Positions 16,375-24,855 are shown, counted from the stretch's first letter. The stretch is 64,000 nucleotides of DNA from Kitasatospora gansuensis (GCF_014203705.1 NZ_JACHJR010000001.1:4588001-4652000), one strand, 5' to 3'. Notes: generated by a model from the sequence alone, not told the origin. Numbers and translations: made by a program.

Positions 16375-17085
16375 ATGCTTCCCGGCCGACAACTTCCGCC
16401 CGCGTCGGGCGGTTTCGCCGTGGTCGATGTCGAGGCCACCGGCCGCAGTCCGTGGCGGCACCGGGTGGTCGAGGTCGCCGTGGTGCTGTTGGACGGTCAA
16501 CTGCGGGCCGAGGGTGAGTTCTCCACCCTGATCGACCCGGTCGGGCCGGTCGGGCCGACCCATGTGCACCGGATCAGCCAGTCCGACGTGGTCGGTGCGC
16601 CGAGGTTCCGCGAGGTCGCCCCGACCCTGCTGGAGCTGCTGGCCGGTCGGGTGCTGGTCGGTCACCACGTCAGCTGCGACCAGGCGTTCCTGGAGCGCGA
16701 GTTCGCCCGGATCGGGGTGCCGCTGCCGCCGATACCGACGCTCTGCACGCTCCGGCTGGCCCGGGCCCACCTGGCCGAGGCCGGCGGGTACGGCCTGACG
16801 GCCTGCGTCGAGGCGGCCGGGCTCGGCTGGTACCCGGCGCACACCGCGCTCGGCGACGCCCGCGCCACCGCCGACCTGCTCCGGTACGTCACGGGGGCGC
16901 GCCCGGACTGGTCCCCGCCGCTGCGCGAGGCCGCCGGGCTGTCCTGGCCCCGACTGGGCCGGGCGCTGTCCCAGCGCCAGGCGGGCGCACTGCCGCTGAT
17001 CCGCCGGGAGGCCCCGTTCGGGCCGTGGCCGCAGGGCGTCGAACCGCCGGCTCTGGTGCTCACCGCTCTGGGCGCCGAGCGATGA
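16375..17085 (+). CDS. DnaQ-like 3'-5' exonuclease domain protein
   Basis: 236 residues, ATG 16375 preceded by GGAGGAGAG. Exo I is FAVVDVEATGRSPW (DxE), Exo II is LVGHHVSCDQAFLEREF and Exo III is YPAHTALGDARATADLL (HxxxxD). Together these give the DEDDh acidic set of the DnaQ/RNase T superfamily. The C-terminal 50 residues are a Pro/Ala-rich extension without recognised motif. It probably trims single-stranded DNA or RNA ends, but the substrate is not readable. It lies in the same direction as rex. Confidence 0.82.
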   Translation: MLPGRQLPPASGGFAVVDVEATGRSPWRHRVVEVAVVLLDGQLRAEGEFSTLIDPVGPVGPTHVHRISQSDVVGAPRFREVAPTLLELLAGRVLVGHHVSCDQAFLEREFARIGVPLPPIPTLCTLRLARAHLAEAGGYGLTACVEAAGLGWYPAHTALGDARATADLLRYVTGARPDWSPPLREAAGLSWPRLGRALSQRQAGALPLIRREAPFGPWPQGVEPPALVLTALGAER

Positions 17086-17165
17086 GTGGCGCACACTGTC
17101 GCAAGGGCGACCTGACATACGGCGTGATGCGCGTCACTGTGCCCGGACAAATCGGACACCATCTT

Positions 17166-17181
17166 TGTGCACACGTTCACA
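17166..17181. promoter_or_regulatory. Rex operator (ROP) upstream of rex
   Basis: TGTGCACACGTTCACA matches the Streptomyces Rex consensus TGTGAACGNNTTCACA at 12 of the 14 fixed positions. It ends 47 bases before the rex start. Rex autoregulates the rex-hemACD operon, being released by high NADH. Confidence 0.85.
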
Positions 17182-17228
17182 AACGCATAGCCTGGCTGCC
17201 AAAGCCCAGCTTCACCCACAGGAGCACC

Positions 17229-18086
17229 GTGGCAATCGGCCGATCCACCCAGAGCACTTCGCAGACGCCCGAGCCGGGCGCCGCGCGCCGACCCTCGCGT
17301 GCCCGGGGCATCCCGGAGGCGACCGTCGCCCGCCTTCCCCTCTACCTGAGGGCACTCACCGCGCTCTCCGAGCGCTCCGTACCCACCGTCTCATCCGAAG
17401 AACTGGCCACCGCGGCCGGGGTCAACTCGGCGAAGCTCCGCAAGGACTTCTCCTACCTCGGCTCCTACGGGACCCGTGGCGTCGGTTACGACGTGGAGTA
17501 CCTGGTCTACCAGATCTCCCGCGAGCTGGGCCTGACCCAGGACTGGCCCGTGGTCATCGTCGGAATCGGTAACCTCGGCCACGCGCTCGCCAACTACGGC
17601 GGCTTCGCCTCCCGCGGTTTCCGGGTCGCCGCCCTGCTGGACGCCGACCCGACCGTGGTCGGCAACAGCGCCGCCGGTCTCCCGGTGCGGCACATGGACG
17701 AGTTGGAGGCGATCGTGGAGAGCCAGCACGTCTCCATCGGCGTCATCACCACCCCGCCCGGTGCCGCCCAGCAGGTCTGCGACCGCCTGGTCGAGGCCGG
17801 GGTGACCAGCATCCTGAACTTCGCCCCGACCGTGCTGACCGTCCCGGACGGCGTGGACGTGCGCAAGGTGGACCTCTCGATAGAGCTCCAGATCCTCGCC
17901 TTCCACGAGCAGCGCAAGGCCGGCGAGGAGTCCGGCCAGGGCGACTCGATGCTCGACCGCGCCCCCGGCCCGGTCCGGGCCGCCGCCGCCAAGCTCCGCC
18001 GCGCGGCCGGTGCCAAGGCCGAGCCGGTCAAGGGCAAGCCCGCCAAGGGCACCGAGGGCGACCTCTCCGCGGTGATGCCCGCGTGA
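17229..18086 (+). CDS. rex: Redox-sensing transcriptional repressor Rex
   Basis: 285 residues from GTG 17229, with ACAGGAGC upstream. Residues 20-90 form the winged helix (SSEELATAAGVNSAKLRKDF, then SYLGSYGTRGVGYDV). A Rossmann domain follows with VVIVGIGNLGHALANYGGF, the NADH-binding loop. The C-terminal swapped helix is SIELQILAFHEQRKA. Rex is a dimer that represses respiratory and haem genes when NADH/NAD+ is low. It is first in the rex-hemA-hemC-hemD operon, and an operator is visible at 17166-17181. An extra Ala/Lys-rich tail extends the C-terminus. Confidence 0.97.
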   Translation: MAIGRSTQSTSQTPEPGAARRPSRARGIPEATVARLPLYLRALTALSERSVPTVSSEELATAAGVNSAKLRKDFSYLGSYGTRGVGYDVEYLVYQISRELGLTQDWPVVIVGIGNLGHALANYGGFASRGFRVAALLDADPTVVGNSAAGLPVRHMDELEAIVESQHVSIGVITTPPGAAQQVCDRLVEAGVTSILNFAPTVLTVPDGVDVRKVDLSIELQILAFHEQRKAGEESGQGDSMLDRAPGPVRAAAAKLRRAAGAKAEPVKGKPAKGTEGDLSAVMPA

Positions 18087-18120
18087 GCCGCCAGCAGATC
18101 CGCAACTCCAGGGGGCGGGC

Positions 18121-19464
18121 ATGAGTCTTCTCGTCGTCGGTCTGAGCCACCGCAGCGCCCCCGTCGGCCTGTTGGAACGCGCCGCGCTGACCGGTCAGGT
18201 GCCCACCCGGCTGCTGCACGACACCGCCGCCTCGCCGGCCGTCGGTGAAGCCGCCCTGCTCAACACCTGCAACCGGATCGAGCTCTACGCCGACGTGGAC
18301 AAGTTCCACGCCGGGGTGGCCGAGCTCTCCCTGCTGCTCGCCCACCACAGCGGCGTGGACCTGGAGGAGCTCACCTCGCACCTCTACGTGCACTACGAGG
18401 ACCGGGCCGTGCACCACCTCTTCTCGGTGGCCTGCGGGCTGGACTCGATGGTGGTCGGCGAGGGCCAGATCCTCGGCCAGCTGCGCGACGCGCTGGCCCG
18501 CGCCCAGGAGGAGCACACCGCCGGGCGCGGTCTGAACGAGCTGTTCCAGCAGGCCCTGCGGGTCGGCAAGCGGGCGCACAGTGAGACCGGCATCGACAAG
18601 GCCGGCCAGTCCCTGGTCACCTTCGGCCTGGAGCAGGTCGCCGTCGGGGCCGGGGAGATCGCGGGCAAGCGCGCCCTGGTGGTCGGCGCGGGCTCGATGA
18701 GCTCGCTGGCCGCCGCCACCCTGGTCCGCGCCGGGGTCGCCGACCTGCTGATCGCCAACCGGACGGCCGAGCGGGCCGAGCGGCTGGCCGCCAACCTGGG
18801 CGCCCGTACGGTCGACTTCGGCAAGGTCCGCGAGACGCTCGCCGACGTGGACCTGGTGATCTCCTGCACCGGCGCGGCCGGTGTGGTGATCAGCGCCGAG
18901 GACGTCGCCGCCGCAGTGGCGGTCCGGACCGCCGAGGCGCCGCTGGCCTTCCTCGACCTGGCCATGCCGCGCGACGTGGACCACGCCGTGCACGGCCTGG
19001 CCGGTGCGCTGCTGGTCGACCTGGAGAGCCTCTCCCAGGCGCACGCCGCCACCCCCGGGGCCGGGGACGTGGACGCCGTGGTCGGCATCGTCGCGGACGA
19101 GGTGGACGCCTTCGGCGCCGCCCAGCGCGCGGCCCGGATCGCGCCCACCGTGGTGGCGCTCCGTCAGATGGCCTCCGAGGTGGTGCTGAGCGAGCTCGGC
19201 CGCCTCAACACCCGGCTGCCCGACCTGGACGAGCGCACCAGGGCCGAGGTCTCGCAGACCGTCAAGCGCGTGGTGGACAAGCTGCTGCACGCCCCGACCG
19301 TCCGGGTGAAGCAGCTCGCGGCCGAGCCCGGCGGGGCCGGGTACGCCGACGCCCTCCGCGAACTGTTCGACCTGGACCCGGCGGCAGTGCAGGCTGTCTC
19401 CGGCACACCCATCGGCGCGCAGGCCAAGGCCGATGCCACTCTCGCGGGGGGAAACCCCCGATGA
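18121..19464 (+). CDS. hemA: Glutamyl-tRNA reductase
   Basis: 447 residues, ATG after AGGGGGCGGGC. LLNTCNRIELYAD contains the catalytic Cys (near residue 50), SVACGLDSMVVGEGQILGQ is the family signature, and RALVVGAGSMSSLAAATLV is the NADPH-binding loop. The enzyme reduces glutamyl-tRNA to glutamate-1-semialdehyde, the committed step of C5 tetrapyrrole synthesis. The C-terminal helical dimerisation domain is present. The stop overlaps hemC by 4 bases. Control is expected through the Rex operator upstream. Confidence 0.97.
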   Translation: MSLLVVGLSHRSAPVGLLERAALTGQVPTRLLHDTAASPAVGEAALLNTCNRIELYADVDKFHAGVAELSLLLAHHSGVDLEELTSHLYVHYEDRAVHHLFSVACGLDSMVVGEGQILGQLRDALARAQEEHTAGRGLNELFQQALRVGKRAHSETGIDKAGQSLVTFGLEQVAVGAGEIAGKRALVVGAGSMSSLAAATLVRAGVADLLIANRTAERAERLAANLGARTVDFGKVRETLADVDLVISCTGAAGVVISAEDVAAAVAVRTAEAPLAFLDLAMPRDVDHAVHGLAGALLVDLESLSQAHAATPGAGDVDAVVGIVADEVDAFGAAQRAARIAPTVVALRQMASEVVLSELGRLNTRLPDLDERTRAEVSQTVKRVVDKLLHAPTVRVKQLAAEPGGAGYADALRELFDLDPAAVQAVSGTPIGAQAKADATLAGGNPR

Positions 19465-20495
19465 ACCACCAGCCAGCCCACGAGCATGACCGGGACGATC
19501 ACCTCATGAATGGTCAACTGAGCAGCAGCGACGGCCAGTCGCAGCCGCTGCGCCTCGGCACCCGCCGGAGCGCCCTTGCGATGGCCCAGTCGGGCATGGT
19601 CGCCCGCACGGTCGAGCGGGTCACCGGGCGCCCCGTCGAGCTGGTGGAGATCACCACCTACGGCGACACCTCCCGGGAGGCGCTGGCGCAGATCGGCGGC
19701 ACCGGGGTCTTCGTCTCCGCGCTGCGCGACGCGCTGCTGGAGGGCCGGATCGACCTGGCCGTGCACTCGCTCAAGGACCTGCCCACCGCGGCCCCCGAGG
19801 GCCTGCTGCTGGCGGTCGTCCCCGAGCGCGAGGACAGCAGGGACGCCCTGATCGCCCGGGACGGCCTGAGCCTGACCGAGCTGGTCGAGAAGCTGGCCGG
19901 GCACACCGCCCGGATCGGCACCGGCTCGCCGCGCCGGATGGCCCAGTTGAACGCCTGGGCGAAAGCCCGCGGCGTCGAGCTGGAGACCGTCCCGATCCGC
20001 GGCAACGTGGACACCCGGATCGGGTACGTCGGCTCGGGTGAGCTGGACGCCGTGGTGCTGGCCGCCGCCGGGCTGAACCGGCTCGGCCGGAGCGCCGAGA
20101 TCACCGAGCTCCTGGACCCGGAGCTGATGCTCCCCGCCCCCGGCCAGGGCGCCCTGGCCGTGGAGTGCGTGAGCCCCGAACTCGCCGCCGTACTCGGCGA
20201 GTTGGACCACCTGCCGACCCGGGTTGCGGTGGCCGCCGAGCGCGCCCTGCTGGCCCGCCTGGAGGCCGGCTGCTCCGCCCCGGTTGCCGCCCTTGCCACC
20301 TGGCAGGGCACCGAACTGCGGCTGGAGGGCGTGGTCGGCACCGTCGACGGCGCCACCCTGCTGAAGAAGACCGCCAACGGTCCGCTCGTCCTCGACGAGA
20401 CCGCCGAGCGGCAGGCGGTGGCCCTCGGCCACGCGCTCGCCGAGCGGCTGCTCGACGCGGGAGCGGCCAACCTGATGGGGGAGCGAGCCCGATGA
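19461..20495 (+). CDS. hemC: Hydroxymethylbilane synthase (porphobilinogen deaminase), main copy
   Basis: 344 residues; ATG 19461 overlaps the hemA stop. A further ATG at 19506 would remove a non-conserved leader. RLGTRRSALAMAQ opens the core, DLAVHSLKDLP holds the catalytic Asp, and LARLEAGCSAPVA contains the Cys that carries the dipyrromethane cofactor. It condenses four porphobilinogens into hydroxymethylbilane. It lies in the rex-hem operon, and its stop overlaps hemD. A second, divergent copy lies at 56353-57288. Confidence 0.96.
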   Translation: MNHQPAHEHDRDDHLMNGQLSSSDGQSQPLRLGTRRSALAMAQSGMVARTVERVTGRPVELVEITTYGDTSREALAQIGGTGVFVSALRDALLEGRIDLAVHSLKDLPTAAPEGLLLAVVPEREDSRDALIARDGLSLTELVEKLAGHTARIGTGSPRRMAQLNAWAKARGVELETVPIRGNVDTRIGYVGSGELDAVVLAAAGLNRLGRSAEITELLDPELMLPAPGQGALAVECVSPELAAVLGELDHLPTRVAVAAERALLARLEAGCSAPVAALATWQGTELRLEGVVGTVDGATLLKKTANGPLVLDETAERQAVALGHALAERLLDAGAANLMGERAR

Positions 20496-22129
20496 GCGCC
20501 GCCGCCAACCTCGCGCACACCCCGGCCGTTCCGGCCGGCCGCTGCACCTTCCTGGGTGCGGGCCCCGGTGACCCGGGCCTGCTCACCCTGCGGGCCGTGG
20601 ACGTGCTGGCCTCCGCCGACGTGCTGATCGCCGACCCGCTCACCGCGGCCGCCGTCCGCACCCACTGCCCGGTCGGGGTCGTGGTGCACAGCACCGTCGG
20701 CGAGGACTGCCCGGACGTGGCGGCCCTGGTCGCCGAGGCCGTCCGGTCCGGCAAGCACGTGGTCCGCACCGTGGACGGCGACCCCGGCCTGGACGGTGGC
20801 GCCGCCGAGGAGATGCTCGGCTGCGCGCAGGCCGCGATCCCGTTCGAGGTGATCCCGGGCGTCGCCCAGTCGGTCGGCGTGCCGGCCTACGCCGGGGTGC
20901 CGCTGCGCGGCAGCCGGGGCGCGGACGTCCGGTTCGTGGACGGAGCCGGCCTGCTGGCCGGTCAGACCGTCGACCTCGGCGCCCCCGAGACCACCCTGGT
21001 GGTCCGCACCACGCTGGGCCAGCTGCCCGCCACCGCCGCCGCGCTGGTGGCCAACGGCCGCAAGCCGGAGTCGCCGCTGTCGGCCACGCTCTCCGGCACC
21101 ACCACCCGGCAGCGCACCTTCACCGCCACCCTGACCACCATCGCGGCCGACCTGAAGGCCGCCCGGGTGCTGCCCTCGCCGGTCTCGGCGCCGGTCGACC
21201 CGGCCACCTCGGTGATAGCCGTGGTGGGCGAGCAGGTCGCCCACCGCTCCTCGCACTCGTGGTTCGAGACCAAGCCGCTGTTCGGCTGGAACGTCCTCGT
21301 GCCGCGGACCAAGGAGCAGGCGCACGGCCTCTCCGACCAGCTGCGCTCGTACGGCGCGGTGCCGCAGGAGGTGCCGACCATCGCGGTCGAGCCGCCGCGC
21401 ACCCCGCAGCAGATGGAGCGCGCGATCAAGGGCCTGGTGACGGGTCGTTACGAGTGGATCGCCTTCACCTCGGTGAACGCGGTCCGCGCGGTCCGGGAGA
21501 AGTTCGAGGAGTACGGTCTCGACGCCCGTGCCTTCGCCGGGATCAAGGTCGCGGCGGTCGGCGAGACCACCGCGCAGGCGCTGGTCGACTTCGGCGTGAA
21601 GCCGGACCTGGTGCCCAGTGGCGAGCAGTCCGCCGCCGGTCTGCTGGAAGACTGGCCGCCGTACGACCCGGTCTTCGACCCGATCGACCGGGTGCTGCTG
21701 CCGCGCGCCGACATCGCCACCGAGACCCTGGTGGCCGGCCTGGTCGAACTCGGCTGGGAGGTGGACGACGTGACGGCCTACCGCACCGTCCGCGCCTCGC
21801 CGCCGCCGGCCGAGACCCGGGAGGCGATCAAGGGCGGCGGCTTCGACGCGGTGCTCTTCACCTCGTCCTCGACCGTCCGCAACCTGGTCGGCATCGCGGG
21901 CAAGCCGCACAACGTCACGATCATCGCCTGCATCGGCCCGGCCACCGCGAAGACCGCGGAGGAGCACGGCCTGCGGGTGGACGTGATGGCCCCGGCCCCG
22001 TCGGCCGCCGCACTGGCCCAGGCCCTGGCAGACTTCGGCGCGGGGCGCCGGGACACCGCCACGGCGGCCGGTGAGCCGGTCTACCGCCCGAGCGAGCGTC
22101 GTCCGGGCTCCCGCCGCAAGGCTCGCTGA
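20492..22129 (+). CDS. hemD: Uroporphyrinogen-III synthase fused to methyltransferase-like domain
   Basis: 545 residues, ATG overlapping the hemC stop. The N-terminal ~250 residues are a SUMT (CobA/CysG) domain with FLGAGPGDPGLLTLRAVDVL. The normally strict RLKGGDPF region reads RTVDGDPGL and the following FGRGGEE is DGGAAEEM, so methylation activity is doubtful. From about residue 265 comes uroporphyrinogen-III synthase (VLVPRTKEQAHGLSDQL, FTSVNAVRAV, TAYRTV, CIGPATAKTAEEHGL). The fusion is standard in streptomycetes. A structured repeat follows before hemB. Confidence 0.93.
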   Translation: MSAAANLAHTPAVPAGRCTFLGAGPGDPGLLTLRAVDVLASADVLIADPLTAAAVRTHCPVGVVVHSTVGEDCPDVAALVAEAVRSGKHVVRTVDGDPGLDGGAAEEMLGCAQAAIPFEVIPGVAQSVGVPAYAGVPLRGSRGADVRFVDGAGLLAGQTVDLGAPETTLVVRTTLGQLPATAAALVANGRKPESPLSATLSGTTTRQRTFTATLTTIAADLKAARVLPSPVSAPVDPATSVIAVVGEQVAHRSSHSWFETKPLFGWNVLVPRTKEQAHGLSDQLRSYGAVPQEVPTIAVEPPRTPQQMERAIKGLVTGRYEWIAFTSVNAVRAVREKFEEYGLDARAFAGIKVAAVGETTAQALVDFGVKPDLVPSGEQSAAGLLEDWPPYDPVFDPIDRVLLPRADIATETLVAGLVELGWEVDDVTAYRTVRASPPPAETREAIKGGGFDAVLFTSSSTVRNLVGIAGKPHNVTIIACIGPATAKTAEEHGLRVDVMAPAPSAAALAQALADFGAGRRDTATAAGEPVYRPSERRPGSRRKAR

Positions 22130-22147
22130 GGCACACGCTTCGGCAGA

Positions 22148-22262
22148 CAGGGGCTCGGGGAACGGCGACGAGATCCGGCGTGCGGGTCACGGCGAAAGTG
22201 CCTGACCATGCACGCGGAGGTGACCTTTTCCGAGGTCGGCGTCGCAGTTCCCCGAGCCCCTG
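22148..22262 (+). repeat. 116-bp structured repeat, copy 2
   Basis: The terminal inverted repeats at 22148-22168 and 22242-22262 match those of copy 1, with one difference in the left arm. The interior has GGTCACGGCGAAAGTGCC followed by TGACC, and GAGGTCGGCGTCGC. It lies between hemD and hemB and ends 33 bases before the hemB start. Confidence 0.85.
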
Positions 22263-22295
22263 ATGGTTCCCATCGTCGTTCGGAGAGAGAAGCTC

Positions 22296-23276
22296 GTGTC
22301 CGCTGAGTTCCCGTACGTTCGTCCGCGTCGTCTGCGTTCCACTCCGGCGATGCGGCGGCTGGTCGCCGAGACCAGGTTGCATCCGGCCGAGCTGATCCTG
22401 CCCGCGTTCGTGCGGGAGGGGATCAGTGAGCCGCGTCCGATCGGGTCGATGCCGGGTGTGGTGCAGCACACCAGGGACACGCTGCGGCGGGCGGCCGTGG
22501 AGGCGGCCGAGGCGGGGCTGGGGGGCATCATGCTGTTCGGGGTGCCCGAGGTGCAGGACGCGATCGGGAGTGAGGGCACCAACCCGGACGGGATCCTGCA
22601 GCAGGCGATCCGGGACGTGGTCTCCGAGGTCGGGGACCAGCTGGTGGTGATGTCCGACCTGTGCCTGGACGAGTACACCGACCACGGGCACTGCGGGGTG
22701 CTGGCCGAGGACGGCAGCGTGGACAACGACGCCACCCTGGAGCGGTACAAGGAGATGGCGCTGGTGCAGGCCGAGGCCGGGGTCCACCTGGTCGGCCCGT
22801 CCGGGATGATGGACGGTCAGGTCGGGGTGGTCCGGCGGGCGCTGGACGAGGCCGGGTTCCAGGACACCGGCATCCTGGCCTACACGGCCAAGTACGCCTC
22901 GGCCTTCTTCGGCCCGTTCCGGGAGGCCGTCGGCTCCTCGCTCAAGGGCGACCGGAAGGCGTACCAGCAGGACCCGGCGAACGCCCGTGAGTCGCTGCGC
23001 GAGCTGGAGCAGGACATCGCCGAGGGGGCCGACCTGGTGATGGTCAAGCCGGCCATGGCGTACCTGGACGTGCTGCGGCAGGTCGCCGACGCCTCCCCGG
23101 TGCCGGTGGCGGCCTACCAGGTGTCGGGCGAGTACTCGATGGTCGAGGCCGCCGCCGCGAACGGCTGGGTGGACCGGGAGCGGCTGATCCTGGAGACGCT
23201 CACCTCGATCCGCCGGGCCGGTGCCGAGCAGATCCTCACCTACTGGGCGACCGAGGCAGCCGGGATGCTGCGCTGA
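22296..23276 (+). CDS. hemB: Delta-aminolevulinic acid dehydratase (porphobilinogen synthase)
   Basis: 326 residues from GTG 22296, with CGGAGAGAGAAG upstream. Two Schiff-base lysines are seen in ILAYTAKYASAFFGPFREA and LVMVKPAMAYLD. The metal site reads MSDLCLDEYTDHGHCGVL, which is the Asp-containing, magnesium-type variant rather than the three-Cys zinc form. The enzyme joins two aminolevulinates into porphobilinogen. It is separated from the rex-hemACD genes by a structured repeat but is probably co-regulated. A strong terminator follows. Confidence 0.97.
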   Translation: MSAEFPYVRPRRLRSTPAMRRLVAETRLHPAELILPAFVREGISEPRPIGSMPGVVQHTRDTLRRAAVEAAEAGLGGIMLFGVPEVQDAIGSEGTNPDGILQQAIRDVVSEVGDQLVVMSDLCLDEYTDHGHCGVLAEDGSVDNDATLERYKEMALVQAEAGVHLVGPSGMMDGQVGVVRRALDEAGFQDTGILAYTAKYASAFFGPFREAVGSSLKGDRKAYQQDPANARESLRELEQDIAEGADLVMVKPAMAYLDVLRQVADASPVPVAAYQVSGEYSMVEAAAANGWVDRERLILETLTSIRRAGAEQILTYWATEAAGMLR

Positions 23277-23299
23277 GCAAGCGGTAGCCGAGCATGCGG

Positions 23300-23336
23300 A
23301 AGGGGTGGTGGGGAACCAGGTTCCCCACCACCCCTT
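23300..23336. terminator. Bidirectional hairpin terminator after hemB
   Basis: A near-perfect 18-bp stem, with arms starting AAGGGGTGGTGGGG and ending CCACCACCCCTT. It lies between hemB (+) and the small secreted-protein gene (-), which converge. Confidence 0.85.
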
Positions 23337-23351
23337 CCTGCTGACCGGACG

Positions 23352-23609
23352 TCAGTCGATCGTGGCGCCGCCCTCGGCGCCGCCGGCCGCCCAGTCGTCG
23401 CCCGCCACGAACCAGTCGTGGAAGCAGGCCTCGATGTGGCTGGTCTCGGCGTGACCCCAGCGCTCGACGGCCAGGAAGGGCTCGTCGGCGGTGGCGGCGA
23501 ACTGGGCGCCACCGCTCGCGCTGACATGGGCGTAGGCGGGGGCCGAGATGCCGGCCAGGGCCAGGGTGGCAACCGCGGTGATCGCGGCCTTGCCCAGGAT
23601 GCTCTTCAT
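23352..23609 (-). CDS. Small secreted protein of unknown function (85 aa)
   Basis: ATG 23609 is chosen because AGAGAGGAA precedes it; longer in-frame starts lack one. The product has a clear Sec signal (KSILGKAAITAVATLALAG, cleavage near AYA-HV). A mature part of about 58 residues is rich in Trp, Asp and Ala, with HAETSHIEACFHDWFVAGDD and a single Cys. I do not recognise the family. Its position at the edge of the rodlin/chaplin cluster, on the same strand as the rodlins, suggests a role at the cell surface. Confidence 0.7.
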   Translation of the reverse strand: MKSILGKAAITAVATLALAGISAPAYAHVSASGGAQFAATADEPFLAVERWGHAETSHIEACFHDWFVAGDDWAAGGAEGGATID

Positions 23610-23722
23610 CAGATGTTCCTCTCTGCGTGACAGCAGTGTGACTACACGTGACCACAGTTCGGGCCGCCCGGCGCGCAGCACGCGCCGCTTGATCGACGGG
23701 CCACCCGAAAGCAGCAGAAAAC

Positions 23723-23762
23723 CGCCGGGCCCGAGGGGAGTTGCTCCCCCTCGGGCCCGGCG
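23723..23762 (-). terminator. Hairpin terminator after rodlin-like gene 1
   Basis: A long stem whose left arm reads CGCCGGGCCCGAGGGG and whose right arm is its complement with one bulged base; the loop is short. It sits 20 bases downstream of the minus-strand rodlin-like stop. Confidence 0.75.
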
Positions 23763-23782
23763 GCCTGGTGCATCGGGCTTGA

Positions 23783-24127
23783 TCAGCCGATCAGGTGGGA
23801 GACGCCACCGTCGCCGCTGCCCAGGGTGTTCTGGCCCACGTTGCAGATCTGCTTCGGCTCGTTGTTCAGAACGTCGGCCTCGATCGGCACCGCGACACCG
23901 ATGACCGCGACGGCGATGTTGTGAACCTCGGGCAGGCAGATGTTCGGGTTGTCCAGGGTGTGGAAGTTGTTGCTGTGGTCACCGTGGGTGCCGGTGGCGT
24001 TGGTGCCGCCGTTGCCCGAGATGGAGGTGGCAGCACCGTCGGAGTCACCGATCGCCATGGCGGGAGCGGCGGTCATGGCCAGACCAGCGGTGGCAACGCC
24101 CACGGCGGCGAGAGCCTTCTTGATCAT
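23783..24127 (-). CDS. Rodlin-like surface protein 1
   Basis: 114 residues. A signal peptide (KKALAAVGVATAGLAMTAAP, cleavage near AMA-IG) leads to a mature protein of about 88 residues. It has the rodlin plan: an Asn/Gly-rich start, LDNPNICLPEVHNIAVAVIG, a second Cys in NEPKQICNVG, and a SHL ending. Rodlins organise chaplin fibrils into rodlets on aerial hyphae and spores. It is about 70 percent like its neighbour by eye, so this is a tandem pair as with rdlA/rdlB. It is shorter than classic rodlins (~130 residues). No own promoter is evident; expression from the rodlin 2 promoter is likely. Confidence 0.75.
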   Translation of the reverse strand: MIKKALAAVGVATAGLAMTAAPAMAIGDSDGAATSISGNGGTNATGTHGDHSNNFHTLDNPNICLPEVHNIAVAVIGVAVPIEADVLNNEPKQICNVGQNTLGSGDGGVSHLIG

Positions 24128-24208
24128 TGTTCTGTTCCTTTTCGGATCTGATGGGAGAGATGGAGCAGGGTGGATCAGTCGGCCCTTACGGGCCAGGCCG
24201 GCGAGAGG

Positions 24209-24553
24209 TCAGCCGACCAGGTGGGAGACACCACCGTCACCGCTGCCGAGCGTGCCCTCGCCGACCACACAGGTCTGCTTGGGCTGGTTGCTCAGAGCCG
24301 CGACCTCGACCGGCACCGCGACACCGAGCACGCCCACGCCGATGTTGTGCACCTCGGGCAGGCAGATGTTGGGGTTGTCGAGCACGTGGTAGTTCGGGCT
24401 GTGGTTGCCCCAGGTACCCGTGGCGTTGGTCCCGCCATTGCCCTGGATGGAGCCGGCCGCACCGTCCGCGTTGCCGATCGCGGAGGCCGGGGCGGCGGTG
24501 GCGGCCAGGGCGGCAGCGGCCAGTCCGACAGCCGCGAAAGTCTTCTGGAGCAT
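24209..24553 (-). CDS. Rodlin-like surface protein 2
   Basis: 114 residues, ATG 24553 after AGAGAGGTAG. A signal peptide (LAAAALAATAAPASA) is followed by a mature domain with LDNPNICLPEVHNIGVGVLG, NQPKQTCVVG and a GSGDGGVSHLVG end, closely matching rodlin-like 1. Two Cys are conserved in the mature part of both. A promoter matching the sigma-BldN pattern lies about 90 bases upstream (24643-24670). Rodlins are a known BldN-controlled class. A small GGCCC-TTAC-GGGCC hairpin separates it from rodlin 1, perhaps giving partial read-through. Confidence 0.75.
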   Translation of the reverse strand: MLQKTFAAVGLAAAALAATAAPASAIGNADGAAGSIQGNGGTNATGTWGNHSPNYHVLDNPNICLPEVHNIGVGVLGVAVPVEVAALSNQPKQTCVVGEGTLGSGDGGVSHLVG

Positions 24554-24855
24554 GGTGGAGCTACCTCTCTGGATGAATCACATCGGTTGCCGGCCTGTCC
24601 GGGGGGATTACCTCCGACACCGTCCTGGCTGCGACATTTAGATCAAAGAATGACGGGCGCGAAGGTTACGCGGAATCTTCGGAAATCGATGACGGATCGC
24701 CAAAGTCCTTGCCGTGCGGTCGGATTATTAGGCCATACCGGTTAACCCGTGCTATCCCGAGCGCCGCTTACTCGTTTAGGCAGATTGCTTTCGGCCGCGC
24801 GGCGGCCGTCATCCAGGCTCCACAGGCAAGCTCCACAGACAGAACGGTGAACAGC
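24554..24855. other. 302-base divergent intergenic region
   Basis: It separates rodlin-like 2 (-) from the secreted-protein gene at 24856 (+). It is AT-richer than its surroundings, especially 24635-24790, and carries the BldN-type promoter for the rodlins. No clear promoter for the plus-strand gene was identified and no additional gene is seen. Confidence 0.5.
24643..24670 (-). promoter_or_regulatory. Sigma-BldN-type promoter of rodlin-like pair
   Basis: Minus strand: CGTAAC (24670-24665), 16 bases, then CTTTGA (24648-24643). This differs from the BldN pattern CGTAAC-N16-CGTTGA at one position. The expected start site is about 80 bases before the rodlin-like 2 ATG. Confidence 0.65.
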
